The notes under the pieces are model-generated. The model was not told the origin of the DNA and ran no database searches. It saw only the letters and a list, made by a program, of their open reading frames with translations. From an uncultured Macromonas sp. (GTDB lineage Bacteria > Pseudomonadota > Gammaproteobacteria > Burkholderiales > Burkholderiaceae), in contig CAMLOF010000166.1 of assembly GCA_946481585.1 (NCBI GenBank), positions 1-6,641 on the forward strand: 6,641 nt of DNA, in the 5' to 3' direction. Numbering within the stretch: position 1 is the stretch's first letter; every line of letters begins with the position of its first letter. Shown piece by piece: positions 1 to 6,330 of this stretch. The translations under genes and the position numbers were made by a program.

Positions 1-1138
1 CGTCCGACGGCATGGCGTAGCCGTACAGGCGCTCCGGGGGAAGCTTGGCCACCAGGCGGTTGTCGGGGGCGGTGCCAACGATGGCGTGGGCGGCCAAGCC
101 CGTGTCCAACTGCAGGGTATGCGCTACGGGGTGACCTGCCGTGTCCGTGATGGTGGCCACGGTGGGGGCCTTGGCGTTGCCGGTGCGCTGCACGACCACC
201 GCCCATTCCCCCGAAGCCAGTCGCACCACGTCGCCCGGCGGATAAAGGCCAAACACCTTGACCACCGCCGTGGACAGTGGACCGCCCTGGTCTTCTCGGT
301 AGAGCTGGCGGATGGCCTCCTGTGGCGACAACGCGCTGCGCAGCAGGCGGGGGCTGATCTTGGCCATGAAGACGTCGGCCACGCGCAGCGCCACAGCCAT
401 TTCCGAGGGCGTCTGTTCACCCTTGGGGTAACCGCTGCCATCAGGCCGCTCGTGGTGCTGGGCCACGGCGCCCAGCCAGTCGGCGTCGTCAATGCCCGCC
501 TTTTCCAGCAACGCCACAGCCTGCTGGGGATGGCCCTGGATCGTGGCGCGCTGGCGTTCGCGCACGGGGCCGTCCTGGCCCGCCATCTGGCCCTGCAGGT
601 CCAGGATGCCGAGGTTCATGGTGAGCGCCGCCTTGACCAGGCTGCGCTGGCGCGTTTCCGGCCATTCGAGTTGGCGCGACATCAACTGGCACAACACCGC
701 CGTCTGCACCGAGTGGCTGTAACCGTAGTAGTACAGGTGCAGCTGCTCCTGGCGCACGCACTGGTAAATGGCGATGTCGGGGTGGTGGTCGAGCAGGCCA
801 ATCACATGGTCAGCGAAACGGTCCAGCGTGCGGCCGAAGTCCACTTGCTGTTCCAGCCCGGTGAGCACGCGTTTGAGGTCTTCGGCCGATTGGCGCCAGA
901 GCTCAAACAGGTTGGGCAGCACGGTACGGGAAGGGCCAGTGTTTGCTTCGTCGGTTTGTGCTGCCTTGATTTCCTCTACATCGACGAAGGCGCCGCGCTG
1001 TAGCAGGGTATCGAGTTGGCCATCGTCGCTCACCACATGGCCTTTGCTCAGCAAAAGGCGGCCGAGTTCGTCGCGAACGTTCCAGGGAAGCGGGGCCCCG
1101 AGCTGCACCTTGGCGCGGGGCAGCCTGAGCATTTTCAT
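1..1138 (-). CDS. Degenerate HD-GYP domain protein (C-terminus cut by the window edge)
   Basis: HD-GYP proteins are usually cyclic-di-GMP phosphodiesterases. I read 379 residues from the ATG at 1138 with no stop before the window edge. Residues about 10-55 resemble the N-terminal module often found before HD-GYP domains (VQLGAPLPWNVRDELGRLLL, then a QRGAFV turn). The HD-GYP region spans about 120-290: H142 in YSHSV, H203 in QGHPQQA, the signature HHERPDGSGYP at 228-238, and D255 in RVADVF. The central HD dyad is replaced: where LLHDIGK is expected the protein reads LTMNLGI, so Met174-Asn175 stand for His-Asp and Ile178 for Lys. Spacings H142-M174 (32) and N175-H203 (28) fit the family, so this is substitution and not frameshift. 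The tail (about 295-379) has the YPPGDVVRL pattern common after HD-GYP domains. The start is supported by AGGAGG nine bases upstream; a second ATG lies two codons in. Catalysis is doubtful; a regulatory or protein-binding role is inference. Confidence 0.9.
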   Translation of the reverse strand, partial: MKMLRLPRAKVQLGAPLPWNVRDELGRLLLSKGHVVSDDGQLDTLLQRGAFVDVEEIKAAQTDEANTGPSRTVLPNLFELWRQSAEDLKRVLTGLEQQVDFGRTLDRFADHVIGLLDHHPDIAIYQCVRQEQLHLYYYGYSHSVQTAVLCQLMSRQLEWPETRQRSLVKAALTMNLGILDLQGQMAGQDGPVRERQRATIQGHPQQAVALLEKAGIDDADWLGAVAQHHERPDGSGYPKGEQTPSEMAVALRVADVFMAKISPRLLRSALSPQEAIRQLYREDQGGPLSTAVVKVFGLYPPGDVVRLASGEWAVVVQRTGNAKAPTVATITDTAGHPVAHTLQLDTGLAAHAIVGTAPDNRLVAKLPPERLYGYAMPSD

Positions 1139-1147
1139 GATGGGCGG

Positions 1148-1153
1148 CCTCCT
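1148..1153 (-). promoter_or_regulatory. Strong Shine-Dalgarno site for the HD-GYP gene
   Basis: The minus strand reads AGGAGG here, nine bases before the ATG at 1138. It fixes the start of the HD-GYP gene and shows that the gene has its own efficient ribosome entry, even if it is also read through from amn. Confidence 0.75.
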
Positions 1154-1169
1154 GGTGCCGGGGCGCTGG

Positions 1170-1188
1170 GCCTTGGCACTACCAAGGC
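1170..1188. repeat. Perfect 7-bp inverted repeat (hairpin) between amn and the HD-GYP gene
   Basis: The arms GCCTTGG and CCAAGGC are exact complements around a 5-base loop (CACTA on the plus strand). The repeat lies 37 bp beyond the amn stop codon and 31 bp before the HD-GYP start. No T-run follows it on either strand, so it does not look like an intrinsic terminator. It directly abuts a possible -10 hexamer, so an operator, a 5'-leader hairpin or an mRNA-stabilising stem between two cistrons are all possible. Confidence 0.6.
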
Positions 1189-1217
1189 AATGTAATTCTC
1201 GCGGCCCGAATGCGCAA
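1189..1217 (-). promoter_or_regulatory. Possible promoter of the HD-GYP gene
   Basis: On the minus strand TTGCGC (1212-1217) and TACATT (1189-1194) are separated by 17 bp, the optimal sigma-70 spacing. The -10 matches consensus at four of six positions and the -35 at three, so this is weak evidence. The -35 begins eight bases after the amn stop codon. If used, transcription would begin inside the hairpin at 1170-1188. The alternative is that amn and the HD-GYP gene are simply co-transcribed. Confidence 0.3.
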
Positions 1218-1225
1218 GCCGTCGA

Positions 1226-2761
1226 TCACTGGAACGCCACCTCGGCAAAGCTGCGCAGCTTGCGGCTGTGCAACTGGTCGGCACCGCCTTGGCGCAGCCG
1301 TTCAACGGCGCGGATGCCGATGCGCAGGTGCTGGTCGACGCGCTCGCGGTAGAAGGCGTTGGCCATGCCGGGCAGCTTGATTTCGCCGTGCAGCGGCTTG
1401 TCGCTCACGCAAAGCAGGGTGCCGTAGGGCACGCGGAAGCGGAAGCCATTCGCCGCAATGGTGGCGCTTTCCATGTCCAGCGCCACCGCGCGCGACTGCG
1501 AAAACCGCCGCTGCGGCGTGTTGTCGGGCAGCAGCTCCCAGTTGCGGTTGTCGGTGCTGGCCACGGTGCCGGTGCGCATCACGCGCTTCAATTCACCCGG
1601 TGCCAGTCCCGTTACATCCGCCACGGCGCCTTCCAGCGCCAGTTGAATCTCGGCCAATGCAGGAATGGGCACCCACAGCGGCAGTTCCTCGTCCAGCACG
1701 TGGTCCTCGCGCACGTAGGCGTGTGCCAGCACGTAGTCGCCCAGTTGCTGGCTGTTGCGCAGCCCCGCGCAGTGGCCCAGCATCAGCCAGGCGTGCGGGC
1801 GCAGCACGGCAATGTGGTCGGTGATCGTCTTGGCGTTGCTCGGCCCCACGCCGATGTTGACCATCGTAATGCCAGTGCGATCGGCCCGCAGCAGGTGGTA
1901 GGCAGGCATTTGCGGCAGGCGCGGCGGCTCGACGCCGGGCTCGCCGTTCCACAGCGGTTGCATCTGCTGCAACGCGTCGGCGCTCAGGCCCTGGCGCAGT
2001 GTCACCACGTTGCCGGGCTCCACAAAGGCAACGTACTCGCTGTCGGCACGGGCCATTTCGGCGTGCCCCAGCTTGATGAACTCGTCGATGTAGAACTGGT
2101 AGTTGGTGAACAGCACGAAGTTCTGGAACCAGGCCGGTGCCGTGCCGCTGTAGTGGCGAAGGCGCTGCAGCGAGTAGTCCACGCGTGGAGCGGTGAACAG
2201 CGCCAGTGGCTGCGGCTCGTGAGGGCCCGGCTGGTGCGTGCCGTTGGCAATGCCGTCGTCCATCACCGTCAGGTCGGGCAGGTCGAACACGTCGCGCAAC
2301 AGGGCGCGGTGGGCTGCGGTCAGCTCGCCTTCCACGTGGTCGTGCTCGGCGTAGGCGAAATGCACGGGAATGGGTTGGTTGCTCACGCCCACCTCCAGTT
2401 CGCCGCCATGGTTGTCCAACAGCAGGCGGAACTGCTCCAGGTAGTAGTCGGCGTACAGGTCGGGGCGGGTCAGCGTGGTCTCGAAGCGGCCAGGTCCGGC
2501 CACAAAACCATAGCTCAGCCGGGCGTTGCCCGCAGTGGCGGGCAGGCGCGTGGCGCTGTGGGTGTGCAGGCGCACGAAGGGGTAGCAGGCCCGTACCCGG
2601 TCCACCGGCTCCCCCGCCGCTGGCAGCGGTGACTGTACAAAGCGCTGCATGGCCTGGCGCAGGTGGTCTACCGCGCGTTGGTAGAGCGACTGGACGTGAG
2701 CCAATGCGGCAGCGGGTTCGTGAAAGCGCTGGGGCGGGGTAAATTCGGGGCTGTCGTGCAT
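1226..2761 (-). CDS. amn: AMP nucleosidase
   Basis: This cytoplasmic enzyme hydrolyses AMP to adenine and ribose 5-phosphate, controlling adenylate levels and feeding purine salvage. The 511-residue product is slightly longer than the E. coli enzyme (about 484). The N-terminal Amn domain covers about 15-190. RVDYSLQRL (193-201) and FQNFVLFTNYQFYIDEF (212-228) are strongly family-like. The nucleoside-phosphorylase-like catalytic domain follows with VNIGVGPSNAKTITDH (301-316), GHCAGLRNSQ (329-338), DMESATIAA (429-437) and VSDKPLHGEIKLPG (452-465); D454 matches the catalytic Asp of this fold. I chose the ATG at 2761 because the protein then begins MHDSPEF and moves directly into the helical start of the family. 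A longer reading from 2821 would add 20 unlike residues; it does have AGGAAG five bases upstream, whereas the chosen start has no clear ribosome site, so the exact start is less certain than the identity. No terminator with a T-run follows. Confidence 0.96.
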   Translation of the reverse strand: MHDSPEFTPPQRFHEPAAALAHVQSLYQRAVDHLRQAMQRFVQSPLPAAGEPVDRVRACYPFVRLHTHSATRLPATAGNARLSYGFVAGPGRFETTLTRPDLYADYYLEQFRLLLDNHGGELEVGVSNQPIPVHFAYAEHDHVEGELTAAHRALLRDVFDLPDLTVMDDGIANGTHQPGPHEPQPLALFTAPRVDYSLQRLRHYSGTAPAWFQNFVLFTNYQFYIDEFIKLGHAEMARADSEYVAFVEPGNVVTLRQGLSADALQQMQPLWNGEPGVEPPRLPQMPAYHLLRADRTGITMVNIGVGPSNAKTITDHIAVLRPHAWLMLGHCAGLRNSQQLGDYVLAHAYVREDHVLDEELPLWVPIPALAEIQLALEGAVADVTGLAPGELKRVMRTGTVASTDNRNWELLPDNTPQRRFSQSRAVALDMESATIAANGFRFRVPYGTLLCVSDKPLHGEIKLPGMANAFYRERVDQHLRIGIRAVERLRQGGADQLHSRKLRSFAEVAFQ

Positions 2762-2819
2762 GCATCTATTGTGGGTCAACTCGCGTGCCACGGCAGCAAA
2801 ACGAAGGAGACACTTGCGC
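2762..2819. promoter_or_regulatory. 58-bp divergent region between amn and the MgtC/DUF4010 gene
   Basis: This short gap must hold or overlap the start signals of both genes. On the plus strand AAGGAG at 2804-2809 sits ten bases before the ATG at 2820 and decides that start. On the minus strand CACAAT lies six bases before the amn ATG and could be a -10 for a leaderless or near-leaderless transcript, but I find no convincing -35 at 16-18 bp. True promoters may lie inside the flanking coding regions. Confidence 0.45.
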
Positions 2820-4097
2820 ATGTGGGCTTCCTACGACAGCACCCTGCCCAACGGCATGACCGTGGCCGACGCGGCCGCCACCCTGGCGGTAGCCCTGGGC
2901 TGCGGGTTGCTGGTCGGCATAGAGCGCGAGCGGCGAAAGGGCACAGGGGCCACGCGGGCACTGGCAGGAGTACGCACGTTCGCGCTGGTGTGCGTGCTGG
3001 GTGCAGGGGGCATGCTCTCGGGCGAATCGGGTCTGGTGGCCGTGGGGGCCTTGCTGGTGGCTGCGCTGTGTGTCGTTTCGCATGCGCGCGATCGTTCCCG
3101 TGACCCAGGGGTCACCACAGAAGTCGCGCTGTTCCTCACCTACCTCATCGGCGTGCTGAGTGTCTGGACCCTGCCACTGGCCGCGGCCATGGCTGTCACG
3201 CTCACGGCGCTCCTCGCCGCGCGCGAGCGGCTGCACCACTTCGCCAGCCGCTGGCTGCAACCCGGTGAGGTGCGCGATGGCATCATCCTGGGCGCTCTTG
3301 TGCTCATCGCTCTGCCTTTGATGCCCAACCAGCCCCTTTGGGGCGACGTGCTCAACCCGCACCTGACCACACAACTGCTGGCGCTGCTGTTGGCCATCCA
3401 GTCCCTGGCCCACCTCAGCAGGCGTTTGCTGGAAGCACGGCAGGCAGTGATGCTTTCTTCGATAGCCTCGGGCTTTGTGTCTTCCACGGCCACCATCGCC
3501 AGCATGGGCATGGCTGTGCGCGAAGGGCGGGGCGGTGCCCGGCTCATGGCGGGCGCAGGCTTGTTGTCATCTGTAGCCACGTTTCTCCAGATGCTGGTGG
3601 TGGCCCTGGCCATTCAACCCGCCTGGTTGAAAGTTCTTTGGTGGCCCGCATTGGCAGGCACGTTGGTTGCATTGCTGTGGGGCGGCTGGCTGGTGCGCGG
3701 CGCGCCGCCTGATGGCGTGGCGGCCACGGCGCACCCAGCGGGTGAAAGCCGCATGTTCAGCCTGCGTGGAGCCTTGCTGGTGGCTGCCCTGCTGACCAGC
3801 GTGCAGGCACTGGTCTACGGCTTGCGTTTGTGGCTAGGGCAGGCGGGTGCCCTGGGCGCCACCGTGCTCGCTTCAGTGGTGGATCTGCATTCTTCCGTGG
3901 CGGCTGTGCTGGCCCTTTCAACCCCCAGCAGTCCAGGCCTGGGGTATGCAGCGCTCATGCTGGCCATAGGCGTACATGGGGTCAGCAAGGCGGCCACAGC
4001 CGGGTTTGCCGGTGGCATGCGCTACCTGGGCTGGCTGGCGCCAGGCCTTTTCCTGCACACAGCGGTTTGCGTTGCCGGCCTCGCCTGGCAGCAGTAA
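2820..4097 (+). CDS. MgtC/SapB-family polytopic membrane protein with DUF4010 region
   Basis: A 425-residue, very hydrophobic inner-membrane protein with roughly 11-12 predicted membrane segments by eye. The N-terminal third resembles MgtC/SapB: GLLVGIERERR (29-39), then GVRTFALV (50-57) and two further hydrophobic helices to about 87. The C-terminal part fits DUF4010, with SGFVSSTATIASM (217-229) and VVDLHSSVAAV (353-363) as the most recognisable stretches. A polar loop (about 292-315) separates two membrane bundles. The start is the ATG at 2820, preceded by AAGGAG; the reading extended upstream to 2760 would put a basic stretch in front of the protein and run through this ribosome site. The family has no settled function. 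MgtC itself is linked to growth in low magnesium and acid and to ATP-synthase control in Salmonella, but that should not be transferred to this longer architecture. It diverges from amn and converges on gor. Confidence 0.88.
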   Translation: MWASYDSTLPNGMTVADAAATLAVALGCGLLVGIERERRKGTGATRALAGVRTFALVCVLGAGGMLSGESGLVAVGALLVAALCVVSHARDRSRDPGVTTEVALFLTYLIGVLSVWTLPLAAAMAVTLTALLAARERLHHFASRWLQPGEVRDGIILGALVLIALPLMPNQPLWGDVLNPHLTTQLLALLLAIQSLAHLSRRLLEARQAVMLSSIASGFVSSTATIASMGMAVREGRGGARLMAGAGLLSSVATFLQMLVVALAIQPAWLKVLWWPALAGTLVALLWGGWLVRGAPPDGVAATAHPAGESRMFSLRGALLVAALLTSVQALVYGLRLWLGQAGALGATVLASVVDLHSSVAAVLALSTPSSPGLGYAALMLAIGVHGVSKAATAGFAGGMRYLGWLAPGLFLHTAVCVAGLAWQQ

Positions 4098-4099
4098 CC

Positions 4100-5515
4100 T
4101 CAGTCCACGCCAAGCAACCGCGCGGGCTCACGCATGGTCACAAACTCTTCCGCCGCCGTGGGGTGGATGCCGATGGTGCTGTCGAACACCGTCTTGGTGG
4201 CACCTGCCTTCATGGCCACGGCAAAGCCTTGAACGATTTCGCCCGCCTCAGCGCCCACCATGTGCAGGCCCACCACACGATCGGTGGCGCAATCCACCAG
4301 CAGCTTCATCAGGGTGCGTTCCTGGCTGCCGCTGAGCGTGTGTTTCAGTGCGCGGAATTCTGAGCGGTAAACCGCAATCTGGCCGTACTGCTCGCGGGCT
4401 TGCGCCTCCGTCAACCCCACCGTGCCGATGTTGGGGTGGGTGAACACCGCGGTGGGGATCAGCTCGTAGCTCATGTCGCGCGCGGGCTTGCCGGGCGCTG
4501 TGCCAAACAGGTGATCCACCAGCTTCATGGCCTCGCCCAGCGCCACGGGCGTCAACTGCACGCGCGCCGTCACGTCACCCAGGGCGTGGATGCTTGGCAC
4601 GTTGGTGCGGTAGTGCTCGTTCACCACTATCGCCCCTTGCGAGCCCTGCGCCACACCCACGGCCTCCAGCCCCAGCCCTTGCACGTTAGGCACACGCCCC
4701 GTGGCATACAGCGCGGCATCCACCACCAGGCGGTTGCCGTCTTCCAGCAGCACGTGCAGGCCATCGTCCTCACGGTGAATGCTCACCACCCCCGCGTTCA
4801 AGCGCAGGTCCACGCCGTGCTTGATCATCTCGCCCGCCACAAAGTGGCGGATCTCGTCGTCAAAGCCGCGCAGCACCTGCTCGCCCCTGTAAAGCTGCGT
4901 AACCCTTGTACCCAGGCCGTTGAAGATCGACGCAAATTCGCAGGCGATGTAGCCGCCGCCCACTACCAGCAGGCGCTGCGGGAAGGGCTCCAGGTCAAAC
5001 ACCTCGTTCGACGTGATGACGTGCTCGCGTCCTTGAAAATGCGGCACATGTGGCGTGCCACCCGTGGCCACCAGAATGTGCGCTGCCGTCAGCGTCTGGT
5101 GCCCTGGCGAGCCATCGGCATTGAGCGTGGCCAGCCGCACGGTGTGCGCGTCCAGCAGTTGCGCGAAGCCGTTCAGCACAGTCACGCCCGAGCCGCGCAG
5201 CAGGTTGGCATACACCCCGTTGAGGCGGCTGATCTCCTGGGCCCGCCGGGCTTTCAGCGTGGCCCAGTCCAGCTTCGGGGCATCGCCCTGCCAGCCGAAA
5301 CCGCGGGATTCCTCAAAAGCTTCGGCGTAATGTGCGGCGTAGCTGTACAGCTTTTTTGGGATGCAGCCCACGTTGACGCAAGTGCCGCCCAGTCCATCGG
5401 TGCCCTGGGCTTCGGCCAGTGCCACGCGCACGCCCTTTTGCGCCGCCATGCGCGCAGCACGTACGCCACCACTGCCGCCGCCAATCACGAAAAAGTCGAA
5501 ATCGAAATGGTTCAT
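4100..5515 (-). CDS. gor: Glutathione-disulfide reductase
   Basis: Cytoplasmic FAD flavoenzyme that reduces oxidised glutathione with NADPH and so maintains the thiol pool. It is full length at 471 residues (family about 450). The FAD-binding GGGSGG lies at 12-17. The redox disulfide is C46/C51 in GGTCVNVGCIPKK. The NADPH domain has VVGGGYIACEFA (184-195), and R210 and R216 in YRGEQVLRGFD match the two arginines that read the NADPH 2'-phosphate in glutathione reductases, separating it from NADH-using dihydrolipoamide dehydrogenases. ALGDV (311-315) is the second FAD contact. The dimer-domain catalytic pair is H451/E456 in HPTAAEEF. The ATG at 5515 opens directly into the first beta strand, so there is little room for another start, yet I see no good ribosome site before it. 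Its stop codon is 2 bp from that of the convergent membrane-protein gene. Trypanothione or mycothiol reductase is unlikely given the bacterial Gor-like sequence throughout. Confidence 0.96.
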   Translation of the reverse strand: MNHFDFDFFVIGGGSGGVRAARMAAQKGVRVALAEAQGTDGLGGTCVNVGCIPKKLYSYAAHYAEAFEESRGFGWQGDAPKLDWATLKARRAQEISRLNGVYANLLRGSGVTVLNGFAQLLDAHTVRLATLNADGSPGHQTLTAAHILVATGGTPHVPHFQGREHVITSNEVFDLEPFPQRLLVVGGGYIACEFASIFNGLGTRVTQLYRGEQVLRGFDDEIRHFVAGEMIKHGVDLRLNAGVVSIHREDDGLHVLLEDGNRLVVDAALYATGRVPNVQGLGLEAVGVAQGSQGAIVVNEHYRTNVPSIHALGDVTARVQLTPVALGEAMKLVDHLFGTAPGKPARDMSYELIPTAVFTHPNIGTVGLTEAQAREQYGQIAVYRSEFRALKHTLSGSQERTLMKLLVDCATDRVVGLHMVGAEAGEIVQGFAVAMKAGATKTVFDSTIGIHPTAAEEFVTMREPARLLGVD

Positions 5516-5545
5516 CTTGTTTGCAGATGCTCAGCGGGGTATGTG

Positions 5546-5573
5546 AATATGTTGAAACCGGATTGTCCCGCAA
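5546..5573 (-). promoter_or_regulatory. Possible promoter of gor
   Basis: The minus strand carries TTGCGG (5568-5573) and CATATT (5546-5551) with a 16-bp spacer. Each is a partial match to sigma-70 consensus (three and four of six). Transcription would start near 5539, giving a leader of about 24 bases before the gor ATG. The -35 falls inside the inverted repeat at 5560-5576, which would suit repression or activation by a dimeric regulator. I saw no obvious OxyR-type ATAG-N7-CTAT match. Confidence 0.3.
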
Positions 5574-5576
5574 TCC
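5560..5576. repeat. Perfect 6-bp inverted repeat upstream of gor
   Basis: GGATTG and CAATCC are exact complements around TCCCG. The repeat lies 45 bp before the gor start and overlaps the possible -35 element. No T-run follows on either strand, so an operator is a better reading than a terminator; a chance palindrome in GC-rich DNA is also possible. Confidence 0.45.
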
Positions 5577-5698
5577 CCGGGACTGTGTGGAATGCCCAGG
5601 GAGGGCCGAGGTATCTCCATGGTTTTTGAAGCACGGATGTATCCATTCGTGACAGCCATGCAGCTCGCCATTGCAGCCGTTTACATGTTTCGCACCGC

Positions 5699-5713
5699 CA
5701 GCGTGCCACGCTG
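5699..5713. repeat. Perfect 6-bp inverted repeat upstream of the CigR-like gene
   Basis: CAGCGT and ACGCTG are exact complements around GCC. The repeat ends 38 bp before the TTG start of the downstream gene, where a promoter or the leader would be. I could not find a convincing -35/-10 pair for that gene, so whether this is an operator, a leader hairpin or chance cannot be settled here. Confidence 0.4.
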
Positions 5714-5739
5714 CTAGCATCTGGGTACCAAGTCACCAT

Positions 5740-5746
5740 AAGGAGG
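5740..5746 (+). promoter_or_regulatory. Strong Shine-Dalgarno site that selects a TTG start
   Basis: AAGGAGG stands five bases before TTG at 5752. The nearer ATG at 5747 is in another frame and meets TGA after one codon. The only in-frame upstream ATG, at 5671, has no comparable site and would place a non-signal-like segment of 27 residues in front of the signal peptide. Confidence 0.75.
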
Positions 5747-5751
5747 ATGTC

Positions 5752-6303
5752 TTGAACATCACATCAAACCGTTGGGCCGTTTTGCTCCTCGCACTCAGCG
5801 TCACCACACTGGCCGCCGCCCCGTCCTGGGCCGGAAAGCCCGAGTGGGTGGAAGAGGGTGGCCAAGGCAAGGGTCACGGCAAGAACAAGGACCATGACAA
5901 GGGCGGGCGTGACAAGGAGCGTGGTCCTGCACTCCAGGCCCCGCAGGGTGGTGCAGCCATCCAGGTGGGCGGATCTTCTCTGAGCATCAACATCCAGTTC
6001 GGCGATTCACAGCGCCGCGCCGTGCGCGACTACTACGCCCCCCGCGTGGCTGCAGGCAACTGCCCGCCCGGGCTGGCCAAGAAGAACAACGGCTGCCTGC
6101 CTCCCGGCCAGGCCAAACAATGGAAGCGGGGCGCGCCGTTGCCCGGCGGCGTGGTGATGTACCCCATTCCCCGCGATCTTGAAATCCGGCTGGGTGTACC
6201 ACCTGCTGGCTACAAGTACGTGCGCGTGGCCGCCGACATCCTGCTCATCGCTGTCGGCACCAGCATGGTGGTCGACGCCATCGAGGACCTGGCCGGTCTT
6301 TGA
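5752..6303 (+). CDS. Secreted CigR/RcnB-like protein
   Basis: A 183-residue exported protein read from a TTG start. Residues 1-27 form a Sec signal peptide: a short basic start, the hydrophobic run AVLLLALSVTTLAAA (9-23) and a probable signal peptidase I site after SWA. Residues 28-60 are a low-complexity linker rich in Gly, Lys, His and Asp. The conserved part begins near 77 with INIQFGD, then a paired motif in which CPPGLAK (104-110) is echoed by CLPPGQAK (115-122), then GAPLPGGVVMYPIP and, at 153-179, a GYKYVRVAADILLIAVG stretch running into VVDAIEDL. This C-terminal pattern is typical of RcnB/CigR-type periplasmic proteins. C104 and C115 could form a disulfide in the periplasm. RcnB modulates nickel/cobalt efflux in E. 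coli and CigR is an anti-virulence protein in Salmonella; the function here is unknown. The final hydrophobic stretch may associate with the membrane. It diverges from gor and converges on uvrA. Confidence 0.82.
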   Translation: MNITSNRWAVLLLALSVTTLAAAPSWAGKPEWVEEGGQGKGHGKNKDHDKGGRDKERGPALQAPQGGAAIQVGGSSLSINIQFGDSQRRAVRDYYAPRVAAGNCPPGLAKKNNGCLPPGQAKQWKRGAPLPGGVVMYPIPRDLEIRLGVPPAGYKYVRVAADILLIAVGTSMVVDAIEDLAGL

Positions 6304-6330
6304 CGCCAGTAGCGCCAGTCCCGTAGCCCG

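Noticed and set aside
86..1003. Open frame of 305 codons on the plus strand
   Set aside because: It is antisense to the HD-GYP gene, whose conserved motifs, ribosome site and uninterrupted frame to the window edge make the minus strand the coding one.
1139..1225. Intrinsic terminator after amn
   Set aside because: The hairpin at 1170-1188 has no T-run downstream on the minus strand, so it lacks the second half of an intrinsic terminator.
1268..2632. Open frame of 454 codons on the plus strand
   Set aside because: It lies entirely antisense to amn, which has clear family motifs throughout. The translation is rich in Val, Gln, His and Arg without domain-like patterns, as expected of a GC-rich antisense frame.
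1593..2765. Open frame of 390 codons on the minus strand, overlapping amn
   Set aside because: It is in another frame of the same strand as amn, and the product is a run of Arg, Ala, Pro and Gly. It is a frame shadow in high-GC DNA.
2766..3413. Open frame of 215 codons on the minus strand inside the membrane-protein gene
   Set aside because: The product is hydrophilic and Gln/His-rich without motifs, while the plus-strand frame gives a coherent multi-helix protein with family motifs.
4400..5629. Open frame of 409 codons on the plus strand
   Set aside because: It is antisense to gor, which has all catalytic and cofactor motifs. The product is rich in His, Arg and Gln and has no recognisable domain.
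5671..5751. N-terminal extension of the CigR-like protein from the ATG at 5671
   Set aside because: It would read through the palindrome and the strong AAGGAGG site and put 27 residues in front of a well-formed signal peptide. The TTG start at 5752 fits much better.
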